The notes under the pieces are model-generated. The model saw only the letters and a program-made list of their open reading frames with translations, had not been told where the DNA came from and searched no databases. The position numbers and the translations under genes are program-made. Of a stretch of DNA of 14,907 nt, positions 6,782 to 14,123 are shown piece after piece. The stretch is from BMS3ABIN04 sp965554225 (GTDB taxonomy: Bacteria > Bacteroidota > Ignavibacteria > Ignavibacteriales > Melioribacteraceae). Positions within the stretch are counted from its first letter, which is position 1; each line of letters opens with the position of its first letter. The DNA is taken from contig CBEVZC010000073.1 of the NCBI GenBank assembly GCA_965554225.1, positions 1 to 14,907 on the forward strand, in the 5' to 3' direction.

Positions 6782-7060
6782 ATGGCAAAGATTGTTGAAG
6801 TTGTTCCGCTTGATAATTTGGCGATTTATATTAAATATTCAGACGGGGTAAAGGGTAAATTAAATTTATCCCGTTTAATTAAAAAGAAAGAATACGAGCC
6901 TCTAAAAAATCCGGCAATATTTAATTCCGTTAGAGTCGATCCGAAAACAAAAGATATTGTTTGGGACGGCGGAATGAGCATCTGCAAAGTTGCTGTTTAT
7001 AATATGCTTAAGTTAAGGAATGAAATGAAAAATTTAAAACTTGACTTAGACAAAATATGA
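6782..7060 (+). CDS. DUF2442 domain protein
   Basis: A 92-residue protein with the DUF2442 pattern: an N-terminal VVPLDNLAIYIKYSDGVKGK strand pair, the NLSRLI segment, FNSVRVD, and the hallmark IVWDGGMSI followed by a Tyr. Function unknown; several family members sit beside toxin-like DUF4160 proteins, but no such partner is present here. Its TGA overlaps the next ATG (ATGA at 7057-7060), so it is translated with the YidD-like gene. The Shine-Dalgarno is weak, as for several genes here. Confidence 0.75.
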   Translation: MAKIVEVVPLDNLAIYIKYSDGVKGKLNLSRLIKKKEYEPLKNPAIFNSVRVDPKTKDIVWDGGMSICKVAVYNMLKLRNEMKNLKLDLDKI

Positions 7061-7518
7061 AAAAAGTAATAATTATTGCTTTATTGTTTTACATCAATAT
7101 AAATGCTCAAACTGACCGACACAAATGGCAGCCGGTTAAAAAAGTTTACCAGCTGAAACAGGATAACGGAAGGGATTTTTCGCTTGATAAACATTCTGCC
7201 GGCGCATTTTTACTTACGGGAATAAGAGATATCTATTGGTTTACTTTTTCCGACTTGGACGGCGACAATTGTCCGTTTCACCCGACTTGTTCCACTTTCT
7301 TTGTAAAAGCCGTAGAAAAGACAAATATAATAAAGGGTGCTTTGATGTTTGCCGATAGGTTTACGCGGGATTCCAATTTATTTAAGCGGAGAAATCATTA
7401 CAAAATTGACGAAACCGGAAAGCTGTATGATCCGATAGATAACTATACGTTAAATAAAGACCAAATCATTTACATCGATACCGGAAGCAAAGGGAAATGG
7501 GTTCATGAAGTTAAATAA
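7057..7518 (+). CDS. Secreted YidD-like protein
   Basis: A 153-residue protein with an N-terminal signal peptide (residues 1-17, ending NA before Q). The core DNCPFHPTCSTFFVKAVEKT with IIKGALMFADR matches the YidD fold: two cysteines (Cys72, Cys78) in CPxxPTCS, then a helix and a KG..... R segment. Classical YidD is about 70-90 residues, stays at the inner face of the membrane and assists YidC-mediated insertion. This one is longer, looks exported and lacks the later RC..P part, so its job may differ. It overlaps lspA by 14 bases and sits two genes before the PGxGxxY membrane proteins, suggesting envelope biogenesis. Confidence 0.72.
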   Translation: MKKVIIIALLFYININAQTDRHKWQPVKKVYQLKQDNGRDFSLDKHSAGAFLLTGIRDIYWFTFSDLDGDNCPFHPTCSTFFVKAVEKTNIIKGALMFADRFTRDSNLFKRRNHYKIDETGKLYDPIDNYTLNKDQIIYIDTGSKGKWVHEVK

Positions 7519-8041
7519 AACTTGGCGAATAATTATTTTCCTTTTACTGATTGTTGTTAATATTGGCTGCGATCAAATAACAAAATCTATAGTTAGAGAA
7601 AATGTAAAGTACAATGCGAATATTCAATTAGTGGGAAATAATTTTATACTAACAAAGGTAGAAAATACCGGTGCTTTTTTAAGTTTAGGTTCTTCACTCA
7701 ATCCGGTTATGAGAGATACTCTGCTTCTTGCTTTTCCGGCTATAATAATTATTATTTTGTTTGTATGGGTTTTAGTTAAAGATAAACTTAGGATGGATAT
7801 TATTATCGGTCTTTCATTTATCATCGGCGGAGGAATCGGAAATATTGTAGATAGAATTTTATACGGCTCGGTAACAGACTTTCTGCATATTAATCTCGGA
7901 GGAATATTTAAAACCGGTATATTTAATATGGCTGATGCGTCGGTTATGGCAGGAATGTTTTTATTATTAATCGGCAGTTACATAAAAAAAGGAAAATCAG
8001 ATAAAGTTACGCCGGAACAAAGTAAAAATGATTCGCTTTAA
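7505..8041 (+). CDS. lspA: Signal peptidase II (prolipoprotein signal peptidase)
   Basis: A 178-residue inner-membrane aspartic protease that cleaves the signal peptide of lipid-modified prolipoproteins. Family motifs are complete: DQITK (23-27), VENTGAFLSLGS (52-63), GGGIGNIVDR (108-117) and FNMADASV (140-147). Asp116 and Asp144 form the catalytic pair. Four hydrophobic segments are visible (about 8-22, 72-91, 97-115, 146-161). A hydrophilic tail of about 17 residues follows the last one. The start ATG 7505 lies inside the end of the YidD-like gene, so coupling is likely. The cysteine at residue 22, just after the first membrane segment, is unusual-looking but does not by itself make a lipobox. 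Confidence 0.95.
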   Translation: MKLNKTWRIIIFLLLIVVNIGCDQITKSIVRENVKYNANIQLVGNNFILTKVENTGAFLSLGSSLNPVMRDTLLLAFPAIIIIILFVWVLVKDKLRMDIIIGLSFIIGGGIGNIVDRILYGSVTDFLHINLGGIFKTGIFNMADASVMAGMFLLLIGSYIKKGKSDKVTPEQSKNDSL

Positions 8042-8294
8042 AATAATATTCCGGCAAATATTTATTGAGCTTGATTTAAAACGGATTAAACAATTTCAAT
8101 AGTCAAGCCTTTGTATAACACGTCATTTCGGTTTCCGGGTTTTTGGGAATACCGGAATCTCTTAATATCTGGGAGATTCAAGCACGAAGACATCTTGAAT
8201 AAAAGCTTAAAATGGGCTGTTCAAAAGCGTTCGTTATTTAATTCCCGTAACTAATTGGTGTATCAAGATATTTGATTTCTAAGCTGCAATTTTC
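8042..8294. other. Intergenic region with nested inverted repeats
   Basis: About 250 bp without a gene. TTCCGG (8133-8138) pairs with CCGGAA (8152-8157), and AATCTC (8156-8161) pairs with GAGATT (8173-8178). The two stems share two bases and so are mutually exclusive at the junction. The CATTTCGG...CCGGAATCTC context recalls dispersed intergenic repeats. Close to the next gene, GATATTTG (8267-8274 region) matches seven of eight positions of the Bacteroidota TAnnTTTG promoter element, without a clear upstream TTTG. A short AT-rich inverted pair directly after lspA is too weak to call a terminator. Confidence 0.45.
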
Positions 8295-9182
8295 ATGAAA
8301 GTAAATACATTGAAATATATCACTTTCGTTCAAATTATATTTGTTTTCTTTAACATAAATATAGTAGCTCAAACCTCTTCTTCATCAACAAATTATTTCA
8401 GCATACGGAATAGATTAAAATTCGGCAATTATCTTTTTACTTCTAAAGATTACTTGCGTGCTATTGATGAATACAAAACTGTGCTGAAAAAATTAAATAG
8501 CGATACTCTGCTATTTAAAATTGGCTATTCTTATGAACAGATGAAATACTTGTCAGATGCAGATTTCTATTTTCAAAAATTATCGGGTTCTAAAAATTTA
8601 TCTTTTATTGCAGAGTTTGAAATTCTGAAAACAAATTTTTTAGAAGGGAACTACGATAAAGTTAAACAACTATTTGAATCTCAAGATTCTTCTGAAAATG
8701 AATATTATCCGAATGCCGCAAAATTATTTTATTCAACTTACATGCTGGGAAATAATAAGTTGCCGGACTCTTCAAATTATAAATTATGGTTTAATACAGC
8801 CGGGCAAACGGAAATAATGAACTTTTATAAAAGGAAAATTAATCCCGGTTATAAAAGTCCAACTCTGGCTGCTGTTTTGTCAACAGTTGTTCCCGGTCTG
8901 GGTAAAATATATGCCGGTGAAACAAGCGACGGAATAACAGCTTTTCTTTTTAACGGCATTCTCGGGTTCCTTGCTTATGATAACTTTCGGGCTCATCATA
9001 AACTTAGAGCATGGATATTTACCGGATTAACCGCTTTATTTTACGGAGGTAATATTTACGGATCAATTTCGGCAGCACAAATCTATAATGCCGGTATCCG
9101 GTTTAACTTTGGTAAAGACTTTAAAATATTTCTTAATAAGCACAATTATTTTTCCCCGAAGTATTATTTTATGTATAAATAA
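8295..9182 (+). CDS. Secreted TPR protein with C-terminal PGxGxxY membrane module
   Basis: A 295-residue protein. The signal peptide ends near Ala25 (VA before Q). Helical TPR-like pairs follow at about 40-130 (YLFTSKDYLRAIDEYKTVL; DADFYFQKL; LEGNYDKVKQLFES). The C-terminal part begins KSPTLAAVLSTVVPGLGKIY and continues AGETSDGITAFLFNGILGFL, with hydrophobic segments near 190-205, 213-230 and 239-258. The PGLGKIYAG pattern is like TM2-domain proteins. It shares its layout with the next gene and is its paralogue. Location is probably the inner membrane with TPRs in the periplasm. Function unknown; position after the YidD-like gene and lspA suggests an envelope role. Confidence 0.75.
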   Translation: MKVNTLKYITFVQIIFVFFNINIVAQTSSSSTNYFSIRNRLKFGNYLFTSKDYLRAIDEYKTVLKKLNSDTLLFKIGYSYEQMKYLSDADFYFQKLSGSKNLSFIAEFEILKTNFLEGNYDKVKQLFESQDSSENEYYPNAAKLFYSTYMLGNNKLPDSSNYKLWFNTAGQTEIMNFYKRKINPGYKSPTLAAVLSTVVPGLGKIYAGETSDGITAFLFNGILGFLAYDNFRAHHKLRAWIFTGLTALFYGGNIYGSISAAQIYNAGIRFNFGKDFKIFLNKHNYFSPKYYFMYK

Positions 9183-9192
9183 TAAAAATTGA

Positions 9193-10041
9193 ATGTATAA
9201 GTTTAATAATGTCAAATATTTATTTATTGTAGTTGTTCTCAGTTCCGCACTAACGATGTTTGCACAAGAGCAAATTGATATTCAATATTCGTATGCAGAC
9301 TCACTTTTTGAAAAGCAGCAACTATTTGATGCAATCACAGAGTTTAAAAGACTATTGTTTTTCGATAAAGAAGGAAAATATTTATTCGATGCGAATTCAA
9401 AAATCGGATTGGCATATAAAGGCGGAGCTAAATATGATAATGCAATATTTTATTTTAAGAGAGCAGAGCAATATTCAAAAACAAAGCATGAAAAATATCA
9501 AACTGCAAATCAAATAATCAGGATCAATATTTTGCGCGGAACTACGGAACGGGCATTGCAATTATTAAATAGACTGGAACGAGCGTATAAGTCTCCTAAT
9601 GAAATTAAAGAAATAAATTATTGGCGAGGCTGGGCTTATATGTTTGCCGATAAATGGGAAAAAGCAGACAGCAGCTTTACAAGAATTAACCCGAATCATC
9701 CGCTTAAAAAGATTTGTGAGGAAGTGATTGATAGCAAATATTCTGTTACTTTTGCAAAACTAATTTCTTATATTTTGCCAGGTGTTGGTCAGTTTTATAC
9801 CGGTCATTTTGTTTCCGGTTTAATGTCTTTAAGCTGGAATATCCTTTGGGGATATTTGACGGTAAATGCATTTATGAATGATAGAGTGTTTGACGGAATG
9901 GCAATAGGAAATTTATTGTGGTTTAGATTTTATAGGGGGAATTATCAAAATGCGGAAAAATTTGCCGTTCAAAAAAATATATCAATTGCTAATAAAGCGT
10001 TAAGAAAAGTACAATTAGAATATAAGGGAGTTAAACCGTGA
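9193..10041 (+). CDS. Second secreted TPR protein with PGxGxxY membrane module
   Basis: A 282-residue protein with the same layout as its upstream neighbour. The signal peptide ends at Ala24 (FA before Q). TPR-like helices include YADSLFEKQQLFDAITEFKR, YDNAIFYFKRAEQY, ERALQLLNRLERAY and WAYMFADKWEKADSSF. The C-terminal module is AKLISYILPGVGQFYTGHF, followed by two hydrophobic stretches (about 207-225 and 233-246). PGVGQFYTGHFVSGL aligns with PGLGKIYAGETSDGI of the first protein. It starts 10 bases after the first gene. Its TGA overlaps the GTG start of the ACT-domain gene (GTGA, 10038-10041). Tandem duplication followed by strong divergence is likely. Exact role unknown. Confidence 0.75.
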   Translation: MYKFNNVKYLFIVVVLSSALTMFAQEQIDIQYSYADSLFEKQQLFDAITEFKRLLFFDKEGKYLFDANSKIGLAYKGGAKYDNAIFYFKRAEQYSKTKHEKYQTANQIIRINILRGTTERALQLLNRLERAYKSPNEIKEINYWRGWAYMFADKWEKADSSFTRINPNHPLKKICEEVIDSKYSVTFAKLISYILPGVGQFYTGHFVSGLMSLSWNILWGYLTVNAFMNDRVFDGMAIGNLLWFRFYRGNYQNAEKFAVQKNISIANKALRKVQLEYKGVKP

Positions 10042-10466
10042 GCTTATCGGAAAGTGAATTGCGAAAATTAACTTTGGAAGCAATAGAAGAATTGGGAGAA
10101 AATGCTACACCTGCTTTGGTAAAACAAGTTGTTGAAAAAGCTATTGCTAAATTAGATGATAAGGAATTTGTTCCTGAAAGTGCTTCGGGAGATTCGGGCA
10201 AGGTTATTTTAACATCGTTCGGCTTAAACCATCCGGGCATTGTTGCAACTATTACAAAAACTCTATTTGATACTTCGTGCGACATTTTGGATATAAGTCA
10301 AAAAATATTAACTGATTTTTACACAATGATTATGGTCGTTGATATTAGCGGGTCGAATAAAAATTTACGCGAACTGCAAGATGAAATGAACAAAATTGCT
10401 GATGATCTGAAAATTAAAATATACATTCAGCATGAAGATGTTTTTAGATTTATGCACAGAGTTTAA
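10038..10466 (+). CDS. ACT-domain protein (UPF0237-like) with N-terminal extension
   Basis: A 142-residue protein. Residues about 55-142 form an ACT domain of the UPF0237/GcvR-like type: VILTSFGLNHPGIVATITKT, then CDILDISQKILTDFYTMIMV and the closing IYIQHEDVFRFMHRV. ACT domains bind small ligands such as amino acids and regulate partners. Usual relatives are about 90 residues, so the first 50 or so helical, charged residues are an added segment. The GTG start is supported by GGGAG at 10025-10029 and the GTGA overlap with the upstream stop. The UPF0210 gene follows after 21 bases, a pairing conserved in many bacteria. Confidence 0.88.
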   Translation: MSLSESELRKLTLEAIEELGENATPALVKQVVEKAIAKLDDKEFVPESASGDSGKVILTSFGLNHPGIVATITKTLFDTSCDILDISQKILTDFYTMIMVVDISGSNKNLRELQDEMNKIADDLKIKIYIQHEDVFRFMHRV

Positions 10467-10487
10467 TTAAAAAAGGAATGCTGCAAA

Positions 10488-11849
10488 ATGCCGTATGAAT
10501 TTAGTGAAATACTTGAAACTATTAAAATGACTGAGATTGAGCATTTTGATATTCGTACTGTTACGATGGGAATTAGCTTGCGTGATTGTTTTGACAGGAA
10601 TATAGAAGTGACAAAAGAAAAGATTTATTCTAAGATTTTAAAGTATGCCAAAAACCATGTGAAATATGCTGAGAGAATAGAATCGCAATTCGGTATTTCA
10701 ATTGCTAATAAAAGATTAGCTGTTACGCCTGTTTCAATTCCGTTCGATGCTTTTAAGGTCGAAGAGTTCATTGAGATAGCTAAGATTTTAGATAAAGCTG
10801 CAATAGAAGTTGGAGTTGATTATCTCGGTGGGTTTTCAGCTTTAGTACAAAAAGGTTTTACAAACGGCGAGAAGGAATTAATTAAAGCAATTCCTTATGC
10901 TTTATCTGAAACGAATAAAATTGTTTCCAGTGTAAATGTTGCATCTACTAAAGCTGGTATTAATATGGATGCTGTTAACATGATGGCCGATGTTGTAAAA
11001 AAAACTGCTGAACTGACAAAAGATAAGGACTCTATAGGTTGTGCAAAGCTGGTTGTGTTTTGTAATATTCCGGAAGATAACCCCTTTGTAGCCGGTGCAT
11101 TTCACGGTGTTTCGGAGCCTGAAGTAACTTTAAATATGGGTATTAGCGGTCCCGGCGTTGTTTTGGAGGCAGTTAAAAGTGCAGGTAAAATAGATTTACA
11201 AGGTATTGCCGAAGTGATAAAAAAAACAACTTATAAAATTACTCGAGCTGGAGAATTAATTGGAAGAAAAGTAGCCGAGTTACACGGAATACCTTTTGGT
11301 ATTATTGATATATCCTTAGCTCCTACTCCCGCCGAAGGTGACAGTATTGCTGACGTTATCAAAGCAATGGGTGTGGAAGATGTCGGCGCTCCTGGAACAA
11401 CCGCTGCTTTGGCAATGTTGAATGATGCAGTGAAGAAAGGCGGACTAATGGCTAGTTCTTCCGTAGGAGGTATGAGCGGAGCTTTTATTCCGGTCAGTGA
11501 AGACCAAGGAATGATAAGGGCGGCAAAAGCCGGACACATTTCAATTGAAAAATTAGAAGCTATGACTTCTGTCTGTTCTGTTGGACTTGACATGATTGCT
11601 ATTCCCGGCGATACACCCTCAACAACAATTGCCGGTATAATAGCGGATGAATGTGCAATTGGAATTATTAATGATAAAACAACTTCAGCGAGGTTAATTC
11701 CTGCATACGGTAAGAAAGTTGGAGATACTGTAAACTACGGGGGATTACTGGGTGAAGCCCCGATTGTTCCCGTAAGCAGATTAAGTAGTGAAAATTTTGT
11801 TTTGAGAGGCGGAAGAATACCGTCGCCTGTTAGAAGTTTAACAAATTAA
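10488..11849 (+). CDS. UPF0210 (DUF711/PFL-like) family protein
   Basis: A 453-residue protein matching the UPF0210 family at full length: N-terminal HFDIRTVTMGISLRDC, the GVDYLGGFSALVQKGFT block, INMDAVNMMADVVKKTAELT, VFCNIPEDNPFVAGAFHGV, GISGPGVV, FGIIDISLAPTPAEGDSIAD and the Gly-rich SSVGGMSGAFIPVSEDQGM. From general knowledge the fold is related to glycyl-radical enzymes, but the reaction is unknown. It forms a unit with the preceding ACT protein, which may be its regulator. Start ATG 10488 has AAAAGGA about 10 bases upstream. No damage seen. Confidence 0.93.
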   Translation: MPYEFSEILETIKMTEIEHFDIRTVTMGISLRDCFDRNIEVTKEKIYSKILKYAKNHVKYAERIESQFGISIANKRLAVTPVSIPFDAFKVEEFIEIAKILDKAAIEVGVDYLGGFSALVQKGFTNGEKELIKAIPYALSETNKIVSSVNVASTKAGINMDAVNMMADVVKKTAELTKDKDSIGCAKLVVFCNIPEDNPFVAGAFHGVSEPEVTLNMGISGPGVVLEAVKSAGKIDLQGIAEVIKKTTYKITRAGELIGRKVAELHGIPFGIIDISLAPTPAEGDSIADVIKAMGVEDVGAPGTTAALAMLNDAVKKGGLMASSSVGGMSGAFIPVSEDQGMIRAAKAGHISIEKLEAMTSVCSVGLDMIAIPGDTPSTTIAGIIADECAIGIINDKTTSARLIPAYGKKVGDTVNYGGLLGEAPIVPVSRLSSENFVLRGGRIPSPVRSLTN

Positions 11850-11875
11850 TATTTAATAAATCTAGGAGAAAATAA

Positions 11876-12481
11876 ATGACTAACGGTACTAAAATAGGTT
11901 GCGGTGTTGGAGTAGCAATACTCGTTGTTATCATCGGAGCAGTGCTTTGGGGAGTTGGAATTTATAATAATTTGGTTTCGCTGGACGAAGAAGTTCAGCA
12001 GAGCTGGAGCCAAGTGGAAAATCAATATCAAAGAAGAGCGGACTTAATTCCGAATTTAGTAAATACTGTAAAAGGTGTTGCAAATTTTGAGAAGGAAACA
12101 TATACGGCAGTTACGGAAGCACGTTCAAAGGTTAATCAAATAAAACTTACTTCAGATATGTTGAACAATCCGCAGGCGTTCCAGAAGTTTCAAGCTGCGC
12201 AAGACGGTTTAAGCAGCGCATTGTCTCGTTTATTAGTTACCGTAGAGAGATATCCCGAATTAAAAGCGAATGAGAATTTTCTTCAATTGCAAGCTCAATT
12301 AGAAGGAACTGAAAATAGAATTTCTGTTGAAAGAAGAAAGTTTAACCAAGTTGTTCAAAAGTATAATACTAAGATTAGAAGATTTCCGGATAATTTTATT
12401 GCCGGAATTGGAGGCTTTAGAGAAAAACAATATTTCAAATCAGTCGAAGGTGCTTCCAAACCACCGAAAGTTCAATTTTAA
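11876..12481 (+). CDS. lemA: LemA family protein
   Basis: A 201-residue membrane protein of the LemA family. One N-terminal membrane segment (about 9-30) is followed by a long helical domain with the signature YNNLVSLDEEVQQSWSQVEN and YQRRADLIPNLVNTVKGVA, then AVTEARSKV and the later NRISVERRKFNQVVQKYN. The Shine-Dalgarno AGGAGA (11864-11869) is good. The TPM-domain gene starts 3 bases after its stop, the commonest LemA partnership. The family's molecular role is not settled. Confidence 0.95.
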   Translation: MTNGTKIGCGVGVAILVVIIGAVLWGVGIYNNLVSLDEEVQQSWSQVENQYQRRADLIPNLVNTVKGVANFEKETYTAVTEARSKVNQIKLTSDMLNNPQAFQKFQAAQDGLSSALSRLLVTVERYPELKANENFLQLQAQLEGTENRISVERRKFNQVVQKYNTKIRRFPDNFIAGIGGFREKQYFKSVEGASKPPKVQF

Positions 12482-12484
12482 TTT

Positions 12485-13201
12485 ATGAGAGTTCTAAAAT
12501 ACATATTGCTTTTAAGCATTCTTTTTTTACAGCTGATATTTGCCGGGCAGGATTTCCCCGTCCTTAAACAGTATGCTAATGATTTTACGGGAACGTTAAG
12601 CTATTCACAAATCAATAGTATTAATAGCGCATTAAAAGCATTTGATGATTCTACATCAACGCAGATAGTATTTTTGATGATTAAATCAATTGATGGCTAC
12701 CCTTTGGAAATGTACACGTATGAAACAGCTAAGAAAAATAAAATTGGTACGAAGGGAAACGATAATGGAATCCTTTTCTTTGTAGCGAAAAATGATCGCA
12801 AAATGAGAATTGAAGTTGGTTATGGTTTGGAAGGTGTATTGCCTGATGCACTTGCAAGTTCTATTTTAAGAAATGAAGTTAGACCTTATTTCAGAAGGAA
12901 TAATTATTACAAAGGAGTAGTTGCCGGACTAAATGCAATAATTGCAGCTACAAAAGGTGAATATAAAATTAAAAAGAAAAGGAAAAACGATTTGAATATA
13001 GTTCCGTTATTTTGGATTATATTTTTTATTATTCTTTTTATCCGCATAAAATATGGAAGAAAAGGCGGTAGAGGAGGAATGATATATTTTGGCGGCGGTT
13101 TAGGTGGCGGATTTAGCGGCGGAAGTTCCGGCGGTTTTTCAGGAGGATTTTCCGGCGGCGGCGGTTCTTTCGGCGGTGGCGGAGCAAGTGGAAGTTGGTA
13201 A
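12485..13201 (+). CDS. TPM-domain (YgcG-like) membrane protein with Gly-rich tail
   Basis: A 238-residue protein. The signal peptide runs to about residue 20 (LIFA before G). A TPM domain (about 30-158) follows: ANDFTGTLSYSQINSINSAL, STQIVFLMIKSIDG, TKGNDNGILFFVAKNDRKMRIEVGYGLEGVLPD in the usual order, then YYKGVVAGLNAII. A basic stretch, one membrane segment (about 171-187) and a tail of glycine, serine and phenylalanine (193-238) end the protein. The Gly/Ser/Phe tail is usual for this family. It is co-transcribed with lemA and followed by a strong terminator. Confidence 0.92.
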   Translation: MRVLKYILLLSILFLQLIFAGQDFPVLKQYANDFTGTLSYSQINSINSALKAFDDSTSTQIVFLMIKSIDGYPLEMYTYETAKKNKIGTKGNDNGILFFVAKNDRKMRIEVGYGLEGVLPDALASSILRNEVRPYFRRNNYYKGVVAGLNAIIAATKGEYKIKKKRKNDLNIVPLFWIIFFIILFIRIKYGRKGGRGGMIYFGGGLGGGFSGGSSGGFSGGFSGGGGSFGGGGASGSW

Positions 13202-13207
13202 AATATT

Positions 13208-13251
13208 TCCTGCTTATTTTATTTCGTAAAATAAGTAGGATTTGTCTTGTT
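13208..13251 (+). terminator. Rho-independent terminator after the lemA-TPM unit
   Basis: Stem of 14 pairs (13208-13221 with 13227-13240, one G-T pair), loop TTTCG, then TTTGTC and a T-run to about 13255. It begins 7 bases after the TPM gene stop. Confidence 0.88.
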
Positions 13252-13284
13252 TTTTGTATATCGATTTTTTATAATTGAGTAGTT

Positions 13285-13644
13285 TTGAATAAAATTTTAA
13301 TCGGAATTAAGCTTTTTAATAGTGCCGACTACTTTTCGGCTCATGATTTTTTCGAAGAAGAATGGAGAAGTTGTAATAGTTCCGATAAATTGTTCTTTCA
13401 AGGGTTAACACAAATTTCTGTTGGCTCTTTCCATTTTGCAAGCGGTAATTATTCCGGTTCATTAAGTCAGTATAAAAAAGCGCTGGATAAGCTGGAAAAA
13501 TATTTACCTTCTTACAAAAATGTAAATATTCAAAATATTGTTCTTGAATTTAATGCAGTTGTAGAAGAACTCCAATCTTATTTTTCGAAAGAAATTGACA
13601 GTCTAAAAGGGGTTCAACTTCCAACTATTAAAATTCTAAACTAA
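13285..13644 (+). CDS. DUF309 family protein
   Basis: A 119-residue protein with the DUF309 hallmark FNSADYFSAHDFFEEEWR: His20, Glu24 and Trp27 of the HxxxExxW pattern. The second helix (GLTQISVGSFHFASGNYSG) and the repeating helical KALDKLEKYLP also fit. Function unknown. The in-frame TGA at 13276-13278 forces a start after it; TTG 13285 is the only common start codon before the homology begins. It lacks a good Shine-Dalgarno. It lies alone between the upstream terminator and the ferredoxin gene. Confidence 0.85.
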   Translation: MNKILIGIKLFNSADYFSAHDFFEEEWRSCNSSDKLFFQGLTQISVGSFHFASGNYSGSLSQYKKALDKLEKYLPSYKNVNIQNIVLEFNAVVEELQSYFSKEIDSLKGVQLPTIKILN

Positions 13645-13675
13645 CTATCTCTTAATTTTCTAAAGGAGTGTTGTC

Positions 13676-14014
13676 ATGGCAATAATGATAACTGACGAAT
13701 GTATTAACTGTGGAGCATGCGAACCAGAATGCCCAAATACTGCAATTTATGAAGGTGGTGCAGAATGGGAACTAGGTGGTAAAACTTATGGCGAAGGTGA
13801 CGCAGCCCCTTCAGGAACAGAAGGTTTTTATTCAGATGAATTCTATTATATTGTTCCTGATAAATGTACAGAATGTGTAGGCTTTCATGATGAACCTCAA
13901 TGTGCATCTGTTTGTCCTGTTGACTGTTGTGTGCCGGATCCTAATCATGTTGAGGATAAGGATACTTTAATGGCTAGGAAAGAGCATCTGGATGAAATAG
14001 AAAATAGATCATAA
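13676..14014 (+). CDS. 2[4Fe-4S] ferredoxin with central insert
   Basis: A 112-residue electron carrier. The first cluster motif is CINCGACEPECP (Cys9, 12, 15, 19). The second cysteine group is C64-TE-C67, then Cys76 and Cys80-P, giving spacings C-x2-C-x8-C-x3-C as in Allochromatium/YfhL-type ferredoxins. Cys84 and Cys85 add to it. Between the cluster halves lies an insert of about 30 residues rich in Gly, Glu and aromatic residues (27-57), longer than in the classic YfhL type. The C-terminal tail is acidic. AAAGGAG (13662-13668) is a strong ribosome-binding site, suggesting high expression. No redox partner gene is adjacent. Confidence 0.93.
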   Translation: MAIMITDECINCGACEPECPNTAIYEGGAEWELGGKTYGEGDAAPSGTEGFYSDEFYYIVPDKCTECVGFHDEPQCASVCPVDCCVPDPNHVEDKDTLMARKEHLDEIENRS

Positions 14015-14035
14015 GTAAAGGAAAAATTATTGAAT

Positions 14036-14076
14036 AATACCGCAATGACTCTTGTTGTTGCGGTATTTTTATTTTA
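14036..14076 (+). terminator. Rho-independent terminator after the ferredoxin gene
   Basis: AATACCGCAA (14036-14045) pairs perfectly with TTGCGGTATT (14058-14067) around a 12-base loop. TTTTATTTT follows. It lies 22 bases after the stop. Confidence 0.9.
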
Positions 14077-14123
14077 AATGTAATATTTTAGTTATTGATT
14101 TCTAAATTCTTCAAGAGGCGAAT

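Noticed and set aside
11231..11593. Minus-strand open frame of 120 codons
   Set aside because: It is a shadow of the clearly conserved UPF0210 gene.
13704..13907. Minus-strand open frame opposite the ferredoxin
   Set aside because: It lies within a fully conserved ferredoxin and has His-rich low-complexity translation typical of an antisense shadow.
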